This document shows, one piece after another, positions 24,101 through 33,002 of a stretch of DNA of 49,755 nt; within the stretch, counting starts at the first letter, position 1; every line of letters starts with the position of its first letter. A program made the position numbers and the translations under genes. A model generated the notes under the pieces. It was not told where the DNA came from. It saw only the letters and a list, made by a program, of their open reading frames with translations, and ran no database searches. Source of the stretch: an uncultured Lachnospiraceae bacterium (lineage in GTDB: Bacteria; Bacillota; Clostridia; Lachnospirales; Lachnospiraceae); assembly GCA_910579495.1 (NCBI GenBank), contig CAJTVD010000004.1, positions 52,463 to 102,217 of the forward strand, in the 5' to 3' direction.

Positions 24101-25792
24101 ATGTTGGAAAGATTGAATCACATGAAGATGAAAAACAAGCTTAATTTCGGTTACAGGGTAGTCATTGGATTAATGATAATATCAGCGATATTCAGCATGA
24201 TAGGCATGGGGATTATATACGGAAGTCTCCAAAATTATGCCAATGGCGCCCAGAGGGCGGATACTGCAGTAAGGAACTGCAGGATTAACATTAATATTGC
24301 CGCCAGGAACATCCGCGAAATGCTGCTGAATGAGGACGAAAGTACATATAACAACTACAAGGCAGTAGTTGAGCAGCGCTTGCTGGATGTAAGTGTTGAA
24401 CTGCAGGCCATAAGGGATACAGGGCTGGTGGACCAGGGGCTTTGCCAGCAGTATGCCGACGCCCTGGATAAATGGGGGAATATTGGGTATAAAATCATCA
24501 ACGAAGTGGAAGCTGGGAATAAGGACAAAGCTTTCGAAGAAATTATGAGGGAATGTGTCCCTGCCCTTGAAGAAGTAGTAAACGTTTCGGAGAAGATTAA
24601 CCAGATTACGGATGGGCTGAAAGAGGATGCCTTAAGGATCAGCAGGAATACTTTTGCCGGCGGTGTCATATTAATGGTGGTGTTTATCATAGCAGCCTCC
24701 CTGATGTCGGCGAAAATCAGCAGTTATATTATCAAATCCATTACAGTGCCTCTCCGGCAGCTGGAATCCGCGGCAGCGGAACTGGCAGCGGGAAACCTCC
24801 ACAGCTCATTGGATTATCGTTCCAGGGATGAAATCGGGAGCCTGGCCCATAATCTCAGGGCATCTATTGATATCTTAAGCACTTATGTGGACGATATTGC
24901 AAGGGCTATGAATGAATTTTCAAGCGGCAATTTTGACGTAAAGCCTGCAGTTGAGTGGAAGGGGGATTTTGTAGGGATCTTAAAATCCTTTATGGAATTT
25001 GAAAAGAGCATGGCGACTACGGTTAAAGGGATACAGAAGGTGGCGGACAGCGTAAAGGATGGTGCATTGCAGGTATCTGAAAGCTCTACCGACCTGGCGG
25101 ACGGCGCTTCCGAGCAGGCAGGGGTAGTGGAGGAATTGTCTACTGCTATAGACAACATTTCCGGCCAGGTATCCAAGAATGCGGAAAATGCAAAGCATAT
25201 CAGCCAGAGAGTGGAGAAGCTTGGGGAAGAAATCGTTACCAGCAACGGAAAAATGGGAGAAATGGTGGAGTCTATGAGTGAAATCAACGAGTCCTCCAAG
25301 GAAATCAGCAAGATTATTGCTACCATCAACGACATTGCCTCCCAGACAAACCTGCTTGCATTAAATGCCTCTATTGAAGCCGCAAGGGCAGGGGAAGCGG
25401 GAAAAGGCTTTGCCGTGGTGGCAGACCAGGTATCTGTCCTTGCCGCACAGAGCGCGGATGCAGCAAAAGATTCTACCAGATTGATTGAGTCTTCTGTAAG
25501 GGCTGTGGGCAAAGGGATGGTTATTGCGGATGAAACCGCCCAGCAGCTACAGCAGGTGGTGGAAGGCTCCAAGTTAATTACAGAGGAAGTCAACGGCGTG
25601 GCAGAGGCGCTGGAAGCCCAGGCAGAATCCTTTGTGCAGATTAATGAGGGCGTAAATAATATCAGCAGCGTGGTCCAGACAAACTCCGCTACTTCACAGG
25701 AATGTGCAGCGGCAAGCCAGGAAATGAGCAGCCAGGCGTCTACCCTGGAAGGGCTGATCAGAAGGTTTAAAGTGGCGAAATTTAAAAAATAA
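24101..25792 (+). CDS. Methyl-accepting chemotaxis protein
   Basis: Transmembrane chemoreceptor, 563 aa. TM1 about 19-42, an extracellular four-helix-bundle-type sensor to about 182, TM2 about 183-206, a HAMP domain, a second HAMP-like segment, then the cytoplasmic signalling hairpin with tip DIASQTNLLALNASIEAARA. It would pass ligand signals to CheA/CheW. No chemotaxis or flagellar genes are in the window. The ATG at 24101 follows GAGAGG; the open frame upstream runs over the operator and is not coding. Confidence 0.9.
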   Translation: MLERLNHMKMKNKLNFGYRVVIGLMIISAIFSMIGMGIIYGSLQNYANGAQRADTAVRNCRININIAARNIREMLLNEDESTYNNYKAVVEQRLLDVSVELQAIRDTGLVDQGLCQQYADALDKWGNIGYKIINEVEAGNKDKAFEEIMRECVPALEEVVNVSEKINQITDGLKEDALRISRNTFAGGVILMVVFIIAASLMSAKISSYIIKSITVPLRQLESAAAELAAGNLHSSLDYRSRDEIGSLAHNLRASIDILSTYVDDIARAMNEFSSGNFDVKPAVEWKGDFVGILKSFMEFEKSMATTVKGIQKVADSVKDGALQVSESSTDLADGASEQAGVVEELSTAIDNISGQVSKNAENAKHISQRVEKLGEEIVTSNGKMGEMVESMSEINESSKEISKIIATINDIASQTNLLALNASIEAARAGEAGKGFAVVADQVSVLAAQSADAAKDSTRLIESSVRAVGKGMVIADETAQQLQQVVEGSKLITEEVNGVAEALEAQAESFVQINEGVNNISSVVQTNSATSQECAAASQEMSSQASTLEGLIRRFKVAKFKK

Positions 25793-25809
25793 TCACAAGG
25801 ACACAGAGA

Positions 25810-25830
25810 GGCGGTGGAAAACCGCCTTTT
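25810..25830 (+). terminator. Terminator after the chemoreceptor
   Basis: GGCGGT and ACCGCC (25810-25815, 25821-25826) with a five-base loop and a TTTT tail, just before the next ribosome site. Confidence 0.7.
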
Positions 25831-25845
25831 GTGCATGGAGGAAAA

Positions 25846-26409
25846 ATGGAAGCAGAATTTTTAAAAGAAATTAAAGAAAAAGCCGGGCAGGCGGCGGAGG
25901 AACTGCTGGCCCAGGCACGCCTGGCCAGGGGAGATATCCTGGTAGTAGGCTGCTCTTCCAGTGAGATTATAGGGGAGCGGATTGGGACTGCTTCAAGCCT
26001 GGGAGTGGCGGAGGCGGTATTTGAGGGGATTTACGGAATCCTATCGAAGCAGGGGATTTACTTAGCGGCACAGTGCTGTGAGCATTTGAACCGGGCGCTG
26101 ATTGTGGAGGGAGAGCTTGCGGAAAGGGAAAAGATCCCGGTGGTAAATGTGGTTCCCCAGCCCAAGGCAGGAGGCTCCTTTGGGACGGCTGCCTACAAAA
26201 GATTTGCACACCCGGCGGCGGTGGAGTTTATTACAGCCCAGGCAGGCATGGATATTGGGGATACGCTCATAGGCATGCACCTGGCGGCGGTGGCGGTCCC
26301 TGTACGCACCCAGACCAGGCAGATTGGCAGCGCCCATGTGGTATGCGCAAGGACAAGGGGGAAATTTATCGGGGGGGAGAGAGCCATTTACAATAAAGAG
26401 ATGTTATAA
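25846..26409 (+). CDS. DUF436/YwlG family protein
   Basis: 187-aa protein of the TIGR01440/DUF436 (YwlG) family, cytoplasmic, function not established. Family motifs seen are ILVVGCSSSEIIGERIGT, YLAAQCCEHLNRALIVE, VVPQPKAGGSFGTAAY and FIGGERAIYNKE. The ATG at 25846 follows GGAGG. It sits 34 bases before a zinc-ribbon TPR gene, perhaps in one unit with it. Confidence 0.88.
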   Translation: MEAEFLKEIKEKAGQAAEELLAQARLARGDILVVGCSSSEIIGERIGTASSLGVAEAVFEGIYGILSKQGIYLAAQCCEHLNRALIVEGELAEREKIPVVNVVPQPKAGGSFGTAAYKRFAHPAAVEFITAQAGMDIGDTLIGMHLAAVAVPVRTQTRQIGSAHVVCARTRGKFIGGERAIYNKEML

Positions 26410-26443
26410 TGAAAAAGCAGTATGTATGTGAAGGAGGGGGATT

Positions 26444-27541
26444 ATGGAAAAGGAATATCAGGAATACAATGAGAACCAGGATCCTTTTGCGGGACTGGAT
26501 GAGGGGCTTTGCCAAAGGTGCAGGCGAAGGTCCATAGACCGCAGTGAAAACCCGGAATCCCAATTGTGCAGGGACTGCCGGGAGGAGCTGATCAAGCTCA
26601 GGATACCGCCTTATTTTTATATCATAGGGGCGGTGGCCTTGCTGCTTATGGTATTTACTTTTAGTATGTCGGCAGGAAGCTTTAAAAACCTGGAGTCCTA
26701 TGCCAATTCAGGGGATTTGGCGGAAGAAGGGTATGTAATTTCGGCTATGGATAACCTGCTTTCCCTTTTGGAAGAAAACCCTGATAACAAACAGGCGGCG
26801 ATCAAGCTGGCGGATATCGGGATGAAATACGGGTATTATGATTATGCAGCCTTTGCAATAGACGAATACCTTGCGGGGAAAGAGGTTTCAGACGGGCAGT
26901 ACGAAAAGCTTTCCGGATACATAAGGAAGCTGGATATTTATTATGATACCCAGGAATTAAATGATGAGATTTGGGAAAGCGTGTATTCTCTTGTGGGGGA
27001 CGAGGAGGATGTGGAGGCAATTTTAGAAACATACAGTCAGGAAATGTCGTCATATATCGGCAACACCGCCTATGACCAGGCGCTGCTGTACTATTATATG
27101 GGGTATATGTCCCTGGACGAGGAAACGGGAAATGCCTGTTTTGAGGAGTGCTTAAAAGCCAATCCCCATTATTATGACGCGTATGCCCAGATTGCTAATT
27201 CCTATAGACGGAGTGGGGATTTTGAAACGGCCCGCAGGAAGCTGGAGGAAGCTTACCGGATGAATAAAGAGGATTATTCGGTTTTAAGGGCATTGGCCAC
27301 CCTGGCCCTGGCGGAAGGCAGACTGGATGAGGGATTGGATTTTGCCGGGCAGGCTTATGGGATTTATCCGGAGGGGGATTATGTAATAGATACCTATATT
27401 GTAGCCCTGGCGGCAAACGGCAGCATGGAGCAGGCTAAGGCCCTGGTGGAGGCTTATGAGGAGACAGGCATTTTTGACGAGGGCCTGTATGCTTTTCTGG
27501 ACGGGAAGATAACGCTGGAAGATTATTATGTAGGGGAATAA
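26444..27541 (+). CDS. Zinc-ribbon, membrane-anchored TPR protein
   Basis: 365 aa. The N-terminal cytoplasmic zinc-ribbon-like region has C23, C26, C42 and C45 in two CxxC pairs. One membrane segment at about 58-78 (FYIIGAVALLLMVFTFSM) is followed by TPR-like repeats to the end (for example ALLYYYMGYMSLDEETGNAC and YDAYAQIANSYRRSGDFETA). It is probably a scaffold for protein contacts outside the membrane. A strong AAGGAGGGGG ribosome site precedes it. The next gene, a membrane metalloprotease, starts 13 bases after it, which suggests a shared function. Confidence 0.75.
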   Translation: MEKEYQEYNENQDPFAGLDEGLCQRCRRRSIDRSENPESQLCRDCREELIKLRIPPYFYIIGAVALLLMVFTFSMSAGSFKNLESYANSGDLAEEGYVISAMDNLLSLLEENPDNKQAAIKLADIGMKYGYYDYAAFAIDEYLAGKEVSDGQYEKLSGYIRKLDIYYDTQELNDEIWESVYSLVGDEEDVEAILETYSQEMSSYIGNTAYDQALLYYYMGYMSLDEETGNACFEECLKANPHYYDAYAQIANSYRRSGDFETARRKLEEAYRMNKEDYSVLRALATLALAEGRLDEGLDFAGQAYGIYPEGDYVIDTYIVALAANGSMEQAKALVEAYEETGIFDEGLYAFLDGKITLEDYYVGE

Positions 27542-27554
27542 GGGGGATAAAATT

Positions 27555-28112
27555 ATGATAATACCGGGAATACTGATATCCATTGTGACTTTTCCGGGGG
27601 TTGCGGTACACGAACTGGCACACCAGATTTTCTGCAGGGCCAGCAGGATACCTGTTTACGAGGTCAAATATTTTCAGGTGCAGAACCCATGTGGCTATGT
27701 ACTCCATGAACCCACATCGAATCCCTGGAAAAACCTGCTTACAGGGCTGGGCCCGTTTTTCGTAAATACGGTTTTGGGGATGCTGGTGACCCTGCCCGCT
27801 TACGCCAATGTTTTTGGATACAGCTCTGCCGGCGGGACTTTGGGAATGCTGGTGAAGCTAAGCAGCTATATCCTTTACTGGCTTGGGGTGTCCATCCTGA
27901 TGCATGCCTTTCCCAGCACAGGGGATGCCAAAGCGTTGGTGGGAAGCGTACTGAAAAACAAAGAGGTGAACATCCTGGCTAAAATGATAACAGCGCCTTT
28001 TATCGGGCTGATTTATCTGGGGGCGCTGGGGTCTATGTTTTGGCTGGATTTGGCTTATGGTGTGGGGATGTCCATGCTTTTGCCCAAACTGATCAGTATC
28101 TGGTTATTTTAG
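27555..28112 (+). CDS. Membrane zinc metalloprotease-like protein (HExxH)
   Basis: 185-aa integral membrane protein with an HELAH zinc motif at residues 19-23 inside the first hydrophobic segment, as in M50/DUF3267-type proteases. Three or four further hydrophobic segments follow, and a possible third ligand region lies near HAFPSTGDAKALV. It is translationally close to the TPR protein gene. Proteolysis is inferred from the motif; the substrate is unknown. Confidence 0.75.
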   Translation: MIIPGILISIVTFPGVAVHELAHQIFCRASRIPVYEVKYFQVQNPCGYVLHEPTSNPWKNLLTGLGPFFVNTVLGMLVTLPAYANVFGYSSAGGTLGMLVKLSSYILYWLGVSILMHAFPSTGDAKALVGSVLKNKEVNILAKMITAPFIGLIYLGALGSMFWLDLAYGVGMSMLLPKLISIWLF

Positions 28113-28162
28113 TCAGCGTTCCGGAGGGTGGTTTGGCTGCAGGCGGTACAGGGATAAGAAAG

Positions 28163-28194
28163 ATGCCCGGAGGTTTTGCTTCCGGGCATTTTGT
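28163..28194. terminator. Terminator between convergent genes
   Basis: ATGCCCGGA and TCCGGGCAT arms (28163-28171, 28181-28189) with T runs on both strands. It serves the protease gene and, in reverse, upp. Confidence 0.75.
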
Positions 28195-28228
28195 GTATCT
28201 GCCAATGGGGATGGCCAGAATTCAATTG

Positions 28229-28858
28229 TTATTTGGTGCCGAAAATCCTGTCCCCGGCATCTCCCAGCCCAGGGACGATGTAGCCCTGTTCATTTAATTT
28301 CTCATCCAAAGCGCCGATATACAGGTCTACGTCTGGGTGCTCCGCCTGCATTCTGGCAACGCCCTCCGGTGCGGCAAGGATACACAGGAAGTGGATTTTC
28401 TGGCAGCCTTTTTCTTTCAGCATGCGGATGGCGGCAACGGAGGAACCGCCGGTAGCTAACATAGGGTCTATAACGAAGATCTCCCTTTCAGCGCAATCTG
28501 CCGGAAGCTTGCAGTAATACTCCACAGGGTCTAACGTTTCCGGGTCACGGTAAAGCCCGATATGCCCTACCTTGGCAGCCGGTATCAGTTCCAGGATACC
28601 GTCCGCCATGCCGATGCCTGCCCGGAGGATAGGGACCACAGCCATCTTTTTTCCTTTTAGTTCCTTTGCTTTGGCGGTACAGATGGGGGTGGTGATTTCC
28701 ACATCCGCAAGGGGCAGGTTCCTTGTTGCCTCATAGCAGATGAGCATGGCAATTTCTTTGATGGTCTGCCGGAAATCCTTGGTGCCTGTTTCAATACGCC
28801 TGATGTAACCAATCTTGTGCTGTATCAGTGGGTGGTCCATAATAAAAGTTTTAGCCAT
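28229..28858 (-). CDS. upp: Uracil phosphoribosyltransferase
   Basis: Pyrimidine salvage enzyme, 209 aa: uracil + PRPP to UMP. N-terminus HPLIQHKIGYIRR, central VPILRAGIGMADGILELIP, PRPP loop VIDPMLATGGS and C-terminal uracil-binding GYIVPGLGDAGDRIFGTK are all present at full length. AAGGAG is eight bases before the ATG. It stands alone, with no uraA permease beside it. Confidence 0.96.
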   Translation of the reverse strand: MAKTFIMDHPLIQHKIGYIRRIETGTKDFRQTIKEIAMLICYEATRNLPLADVEITTPICTAKAKELKGKKMAVVPILRAGIGMADGILELIPAAKVGHIGLYRDPETLDPVEYYCKLPADCAEREIFVIDPMLATGGSSVAAIRMLKEKGCQKIHFLCILAAPEGVARMQAEHPDVDLYIGALDEKLNEQGYIVPGLGDAGDRIFGTK

Positions 28859-28962
28859 AAGTGCGCTCCTTTACTTATTGTCAATTAGGATTAGGCATAA
28901 TTATAACATCCCAATCTGACTTTTTCTACAATTTTCGGGGGAACAGCGGCAAAAACAAGGTT

Positions 28963-29163
28963 TTAAATATCCAGCTTCGGGGGGATATCAAATTCATCAG
29001 GCGTTGGTTTCCCGTTCTTTTTTCTTTGTCTGACGCATTCCGTCAATAAATATTCTATCTGTCCATTAACGGAACGGAAATCGTCCTCTGCCCATGAAGC
29101 GATTGCGTCATAAAGCTTTGGGGAAAGACGCAGGGGGATTTGTTTCTTGGTATTATCTGCCAT
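28963..29163 (-). CDS. Ribbon-helix-helix DNA-binding protein
   Basis: 66-aa Arc/MetJ-type protein: beta strand KKQIPLRLSPKLYDAI, then helices SVNGQIEYLLTECVRQR and a charged tail. It starts three bases after the stop of the SPFH gene, so translation is coupled. It is the probable autoregulator of the operon through the palindrome in the promoter at 30211-30227. Confidence 0.8.
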   Translation of the reverse strand: MADNTKKQIPLRLSPKLYDAIASWAEDDFRSVNGQIEYLLTECVRQRKKNGKPTPDEFDIPPKLDI

Positions 29164-29166
29164 AAG

Positions 29167-30171
29167 CTAATATAAGCTTCCCGAGTTTACGATAGGCTGG
29201 GCATCCCGGTTTCCGCACAGTACCACCAGGAGATTGGATACCATGGCGGCTTTGCGCTCTTCGTCTAATGTCACAACTTCATTTTCGCTAAGGCGTTCTA
29301 ATGCCATCTCTACCATTCCAACGGCGCCGTCCACGATCATTTTCCTGGCGTCGATAATAGCGGCAGCCTGCTGTCTTTGCAGCATAACGGCGGCAATTTC
29401 CGGCGCGTAGGCAAGATAAGTGATCCGCGCTTCCATGATCTCCAGCCCTGCGTCTTCTACCTTGCCCTGTATTTCGGCACGGATTCTTTCCGCCACAACT
29501 TCACTGGAGCCCCGGAGGCTTCCCTCGTCAGCGATACCGTCCCCTGTGGTATCCACATTGGGGGCTGTGTCATAGGGATACAGGCGGACGATATTCCGGA
29601 GGGCGCTGTCACACTGGAGGGACAGGTATTCCTTGTAATTATCCACATTGAAAACAGCCTTTGCCGTGTTGGTAACCCGCCACATGACCGCGATACCGAT
29701 TTCCACAGGCGTACCCAGGCAGTCGTTGATTTTCTGGCGGTTGTTGTTCAGGGTCATTACCTTGAGGGAAATTTTGTTACTGGGCGTTCCCTGCTGGTAT
29801 GCGTTGTTGGCAACAGCGCCAGCGCCGCCATCCACATCCCCGCTTTGTTTCAGCTTTGTTTTGGCCGCCGGGTTAAAGCTGGTGCAGAAAGGGTTAACGA
29901 AATAATAGCCTGCGTCCTTAAGGGTTCCCACATATTCCCCGAAAAGAGTCAGTACCAGCGCTTCCTGGGGCTTAACCGCTTTCAGGCCCATATAAGGAAT
30001 CCAGCCCAACGCAGTATAGCCGAACCCGATAATGAACAGCACAGGGCTTTGGCCAGCCTCTATACTGATAACGCCAAGGATAAAGCAGGCGATCCCGGCA
30101 GCGGACAGGCACAGAAAAAGCAGCAGCATAGGGATCCCGTTCTTTTTATAATTCAGTACTTTTTCTTCCAT
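29167..30171 (-). CDS. SPFH/Band 7 membrane protein
   Basis: 334-aa protein with two N-terminal membrane segments (about 12-55: MLLLFLCLSAAGIACFILGV and LFIIGFGYTALGWI), then an SPFH domain (KAVKPQEALVLTLFGEYVG through VGIMEA-type helices) and a C-terminal helical region. SPFH proteins form membrane microdomain scaffolds. I chose the ATG at 30171, eight bases from AGGAGG, rather than the TTG at 30177, which is too close. It forms an operon with the RHH gene. Confidence 0.88.
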   Translation of the reverse strand: MEEKVLNYKKNGIPMLLLFLCLSAAGIACFILGVISIEAGQSPVLFIIGFGYTALGWIPYMGLKAVKPQEALVLTLFGEYVGTLKDAGYYFVNPFCTSFNPAAKTKLKQSGDVDGGAGAVANNAYQQGTPSNKISLKVMTLNNNRQKINDCLGTPVEIGIAVMWRVTNTAKAVFNVDNYKEYLSLQCDSALRNIVRLYPYDTAPNVDTTGDGIADEGSLRGSSEVVAERIRAEIQGKVEDAGLEIMEARITYLAYAPEIAAVMLQRQQAAAIIDARKMIVDGAVGMVEMALERLSENEVVTLDEERKAAMVSNLLVVLCGNRDAQPIVNSGSLY

Positions 30172-30208
30172 AATCAATTCCTCCTGTTTGATTTTTTATG
30201 ATGCTTAA

Positions 30209-30246
30209 ATGATATCATTATGATATCAAAATGTCAATAGGATATC
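30209..30246 (-). promoter_or_regulatory. SPFH-RHH operon promoter and palindromic operator
   Basis: On the minus strand, -35 TTGACA (30232-30237), 17 bases, -10 TATCAT (30209-30214). The palindrome GATATCAT-T-ATGATATC (30211-30227) covers the spacer and -10, and a third GATATC lies at 30241-30246. It is a likely binding site for the RHH protein. Confidence 0.65.
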
Positions 30247-30471
30247 CCGCATATGGAAAGGGTTTTTTAAAATCTTCCATCTGCCATCTGTCCAAAACGG
30301 ATAGAATTATGTATAATATAACTGGAAGCGTGTGTAAAACAGCAGGAGCCCGTAAAGCCGCCAGGAAAACCGTGTATGGGAAGCAGGCAGGATTTTTTCT
30401 GCCGGAAAGAGCGGCAGATGGGGCGTATGCGGGACTGGAATTAAGAAACTGGAATAGGAGATTTGGGTTAA

Positions 30472-31431
30472 ATGAAGATTGTTGTTTTGGAAAGGAACAG
30501 CGTAGGGCTTGATGTATCTGTAGAAGGCCTTAGCGCCTTCGGGGATGTTACGGTTTACCCCAACACCACGGCGGCAGATGTGAAAGAGAAGATCCGGGAT
30601 GCGGAAATTATCGTTGCAAACAAAGCGCCGCTGGGGGAAGAGGCATTAAAAGAGGCACCCAGGGTGAAGCTGATCTGTGAATTTGCCACCGGGTATGACA
30701 ACGTGGATATTGCTTATTGTAAAAGCCGGGGGATCAAGGTGGCGAATGTGGTGAATTATTCCACGGACGCAGTTGCCCAGCATACCTTTGCCCTGTGTTT
30801 TTATGTGCTGGAAAAGCTGCGGCACTACGATGAGTATGTAAAGTCCGGCGCCTATGCAGCCCAGGACCGTTTTTCCAACTTTGACCTTTCCTTTACGGAG
30901 CTTTCGGGGAAGACCTGGGGGATTGTGGGGATGGGAAACATTGGCAAGAAGGTGGCATCCATTGCCCGGGCATTTGGCTGTAAGGTTATTTTTTATTCCG
31001 CTTCCGGGCAGAGTACCTGTACAGAATACGAGAGGGTAGATTTTGCCAGGCTTTTGGCGGAGTCGGATTTCCTGTCCCTTCATTGTCCCCTTAGTGACAG
31101 GACAAGGAACCTTATAGACCTTAAAGCGCTGAAAATGATGAAAAAGAGCGCTGTACTGATTAACGTGGCAAGGGGGCCTGTGGTAAATGATGAGGACTTA
31201 TACACAGCCCTTACGGAAAACCTGATTGCGGGTGCCGGGCTGGACGTGACAGGCACAGAGCCTATGAGGGAGAGCAACCCATTGGGCAAAATCATGGACA
31301 GCAATAAACTGATCATTACCCCCCACCTGGCATGGGCGAGCATTGAGGCGAGGGGCAGATGCGTATCCGAAACCTGTAAGAATATAGAAGCTTTCCTTAA
31401 AGGGGAAGAACGGAATATTGTTAATTTATAA
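30472..31431 (+). CDS. D-2-hydroxyacid dehydrogenase, NAD-dependent
   Basis: 319-aa cytoplasmic oxidoreductase of the D-isomer-specific family, reducing 2-oxo acids (hydroxypyruvate, glyoxylate or similar). NAD-binding motif GIVGMGNIGKKVASIARAFG, catalytic Arg in NVARGPVVN, Glu in DVTGTEPM and His in ITPHLAWAS. A -10 TATAAT lies at 30312-30317, with a weak -35; the region 30247-30471 otherwise holds no gene I can support. MTA/SAH deaminase follows 91 bases later. The exact substrate is not decided by sequence. Confidence 0.9.
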   Translation: MKIVVLERNSVGLDVSVEGLSAFGDVTVYPNTTAADVKEKIRDAEIIVANKAPLGEEALKEAPRVKLICEFATGYDNVDIAYCKSRGIKVANVVNYSTDAVAQHTFALCFYVLEKLRHYDEYVKSGAYAAQDRFSNFDLSFTELSGKTWGIVGMGNIGKKVASIARAFGCKVIFYSASGQSTCTEYERVDFARLLAESDFLSLHCPLSDRTRNLIDLKALKMMKKSAVLINVARGPVVNDEDLYTALTENLIAGAGLDVTGTEPMRESNPLGKIMDSNKLIITPHLAWASIEARGRCVSETCKNIEAFLKGEERNIVNL

Positions 31432-31522
31432 AAGCAAGCAGTATTTTGTGCTGCCAGCCGTGGAGGATGGCAAAGGGCATTGCAGGCGAAGGATGGCAGA
31501 TTCAGCAAAGAAGGGAGAAGCA

Positions 31523-32824
31523 ATGAAAATTTTGTTAAAAAACATTCTGGCGGTATTGCCGGAAGGGGAAAAGGATACAGTAAAGGAGACGGATATTTAT
31601 ATTGAAGGCAGCAGGATTGCCGCCATCGGCGCAAAGCCTGAGGGGTTTATGCCTGAGAAAGTGATTGACGGGAAGGACAGGCTTGCCATTCCCGGGCTGG
31701 TCAACTGCCACACCCATTCTTATATGTCTTTTATGAGGAATGTGGCGGATGATTTAAGTTTTATGGACTGGCTTTTCGGCTCCATTGACCCCATTGAGCA
31801 GAAAATGACGGATGAGGACACTTATTGGGGGGCATGCCTTGCCATTATTGAGATGATGAAAAGCGGCACCACCTGCTTTAACGATATGCAGATGAATATC
31901 CACCAGACCACCAGGGCAGTGAAAGAGTCCGGCATGCGCGGTGTGGTCAGCCGGGGGCTGGTGGGGAACGGGAACGATGAAGGCGGGCAGATGCGGCTCC
32001 GCCAGGCGTATGAGGAAAGGGACGCGGCCAGGGACTGCAGCAGGCTGTCCTTTATGTTAGGCCCCCATGCCCCCTATACCTGTGACGAGGCTTATATGCG
32101 CATTGTATCCCAGGAGGCCCAGAAGAACCACATGGGCATCCATGTGCATTTGTCGGAAAGTGAAAGCGAGATTGCGCAGATCAAGGAAAAGTATGGCTGT
32201 TCCCCCATTGAGATGGCGGAGAGGAACGGCCTCTTTGAGGGGAGGGCAATCGCTGCCCATTGCGTGCAAGTCACAGATAGGGATTTGGATATTTTAAAGG
32301 CAAAGAATGTCAGTGTGGTGACAAACCCTGCCAGCAATATGAAGCTGGGCAATGGTTTTGCCCCGGTCCCTGCCATGTTAGAGAAGGGGATCAATGTCTG
32401 CCTGGGAACAGACGGGGCGGCAAGCAATAACAGCCTGAACATGTTCCATGAGCTTAGCCTGCTGACTTTGGTCCACAAGGGAGTTAAGAGGACACCTCAA
32501 TGTATCAGTGCGCAGGAGGGCTTGCGCATTGCCACCATAAACGGTGCCAAGGCATTAGGGCTTGGGGAGGAAATCGGTTCCCTGGAAGTTGGGAAAAAGG
32601 CAGATATCGCAATCCTTAACCTGAACACCCCTTCCCTGACGCCAAGGAACAACCTGATAGCGGGGCTGTGCTATTCGGCCAACGGCTCGGAGGTGGAGAC
32701 GGTGATCATTGACGGAAAGATTACCATGGAAGGCCGGAAGGTCCTTACGCTGGATGAAGAACTGGTGTATAAGAAGGTAAATGAAACCATCACCCGGATG
32801 GGCCTGGATAAGAAGGAATATTAA
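31523..32824 (+). CDS. mtaD: 5'-methylthioadenosine/S-adenosylhomocysteine deaminase
   Basis: 433-aa amidohydrolase deaminating MTA/SAH to the inosyl products. Zinc ligands are in HTHSYMSFMRN, HVHLSESESE, AAHCV and LGTDGAASNN; VTNPASNMKLGNG is the family signature. The ATG at 31523 with AGGGAGA upstream is the natural start. Directly before SAH hydrolase, it gives a second route for SAH removal in the methyl cycle. Confidence 0.92.
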   Translation: MKILLKNILAVLPEGEKDTVKETDIYIEGSRIAAIGAKPEGFMPEKVIDGKDRLAIPGLVNCHTHSYMSFMRNVADDLSFMDWLFGSIDPIEQKMTDEDTYWGACLAIIEMMKSGTTCFNDMQMNIHQTTRAVKESGMRGVVSRGLVGNGNDEGGQMRLRQAYEERDAARDCSRLSFMLGPHAPYTCDEAYMRIVSQEAQKNHMGIHVHLSESESEIAQIKEKYGCSPIEMAERNGLFEGRAIAAHCVQVTDRDLDILKAKNVSVVTNPASNMKLGNGFAPVPAMLEKGINVCLGTDGAASNNSLNMFHELSLLTLVHKGVKRTPQCISAQEGLRIATINGAKALGLGEEIGSLEVGKKADIAILNLNTPSLTPRNNLIAGLCYSANGSEVETVIIDGKITMEGRKVLTLDEELVYKKVNETITRMGLDKKEY

Positions 32825-32923
32825 ACGGGAAAATGCCCGCTTAATATACAGGCGATTGCCAGCGCAGGTTTTGGCTGTGTGCAGCCCAGTATCTGTCTTA
32901 CAAGGCCGTGCGCATTCGCTTAA

Positions 32924-32955
32924 GTGATGATAGGGCAGACGACCATCACTATAAT
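32924..32955 (+). promoter_or_regulatory. Possible ahcY promoter with dyad
   Basis: GTGATG (32924-32929) and CATCAC (32944-32949) form an inverted repeat directly before a -10 TATAAT (32950-32955). The -35 is weak. This may be an operator. The rest of the gap 32825-33002 shows only a small CGGG/CCCG hairpin at its start and the ribosome site AGGAGGG. Confidence 0.35.
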
Positions 32956-33002
32956 AAAAATTCGGCTGAAGAATCTTATAATTTTACAGGAGGGACTTTA
33001 AA

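Noticed and set aside
32825..33002. SAH or SAM riboswitch before ahcY
   Set aside because: I could not fold the region into a known SAH or SAM motif; only a simple dyad at a -10 is visible.
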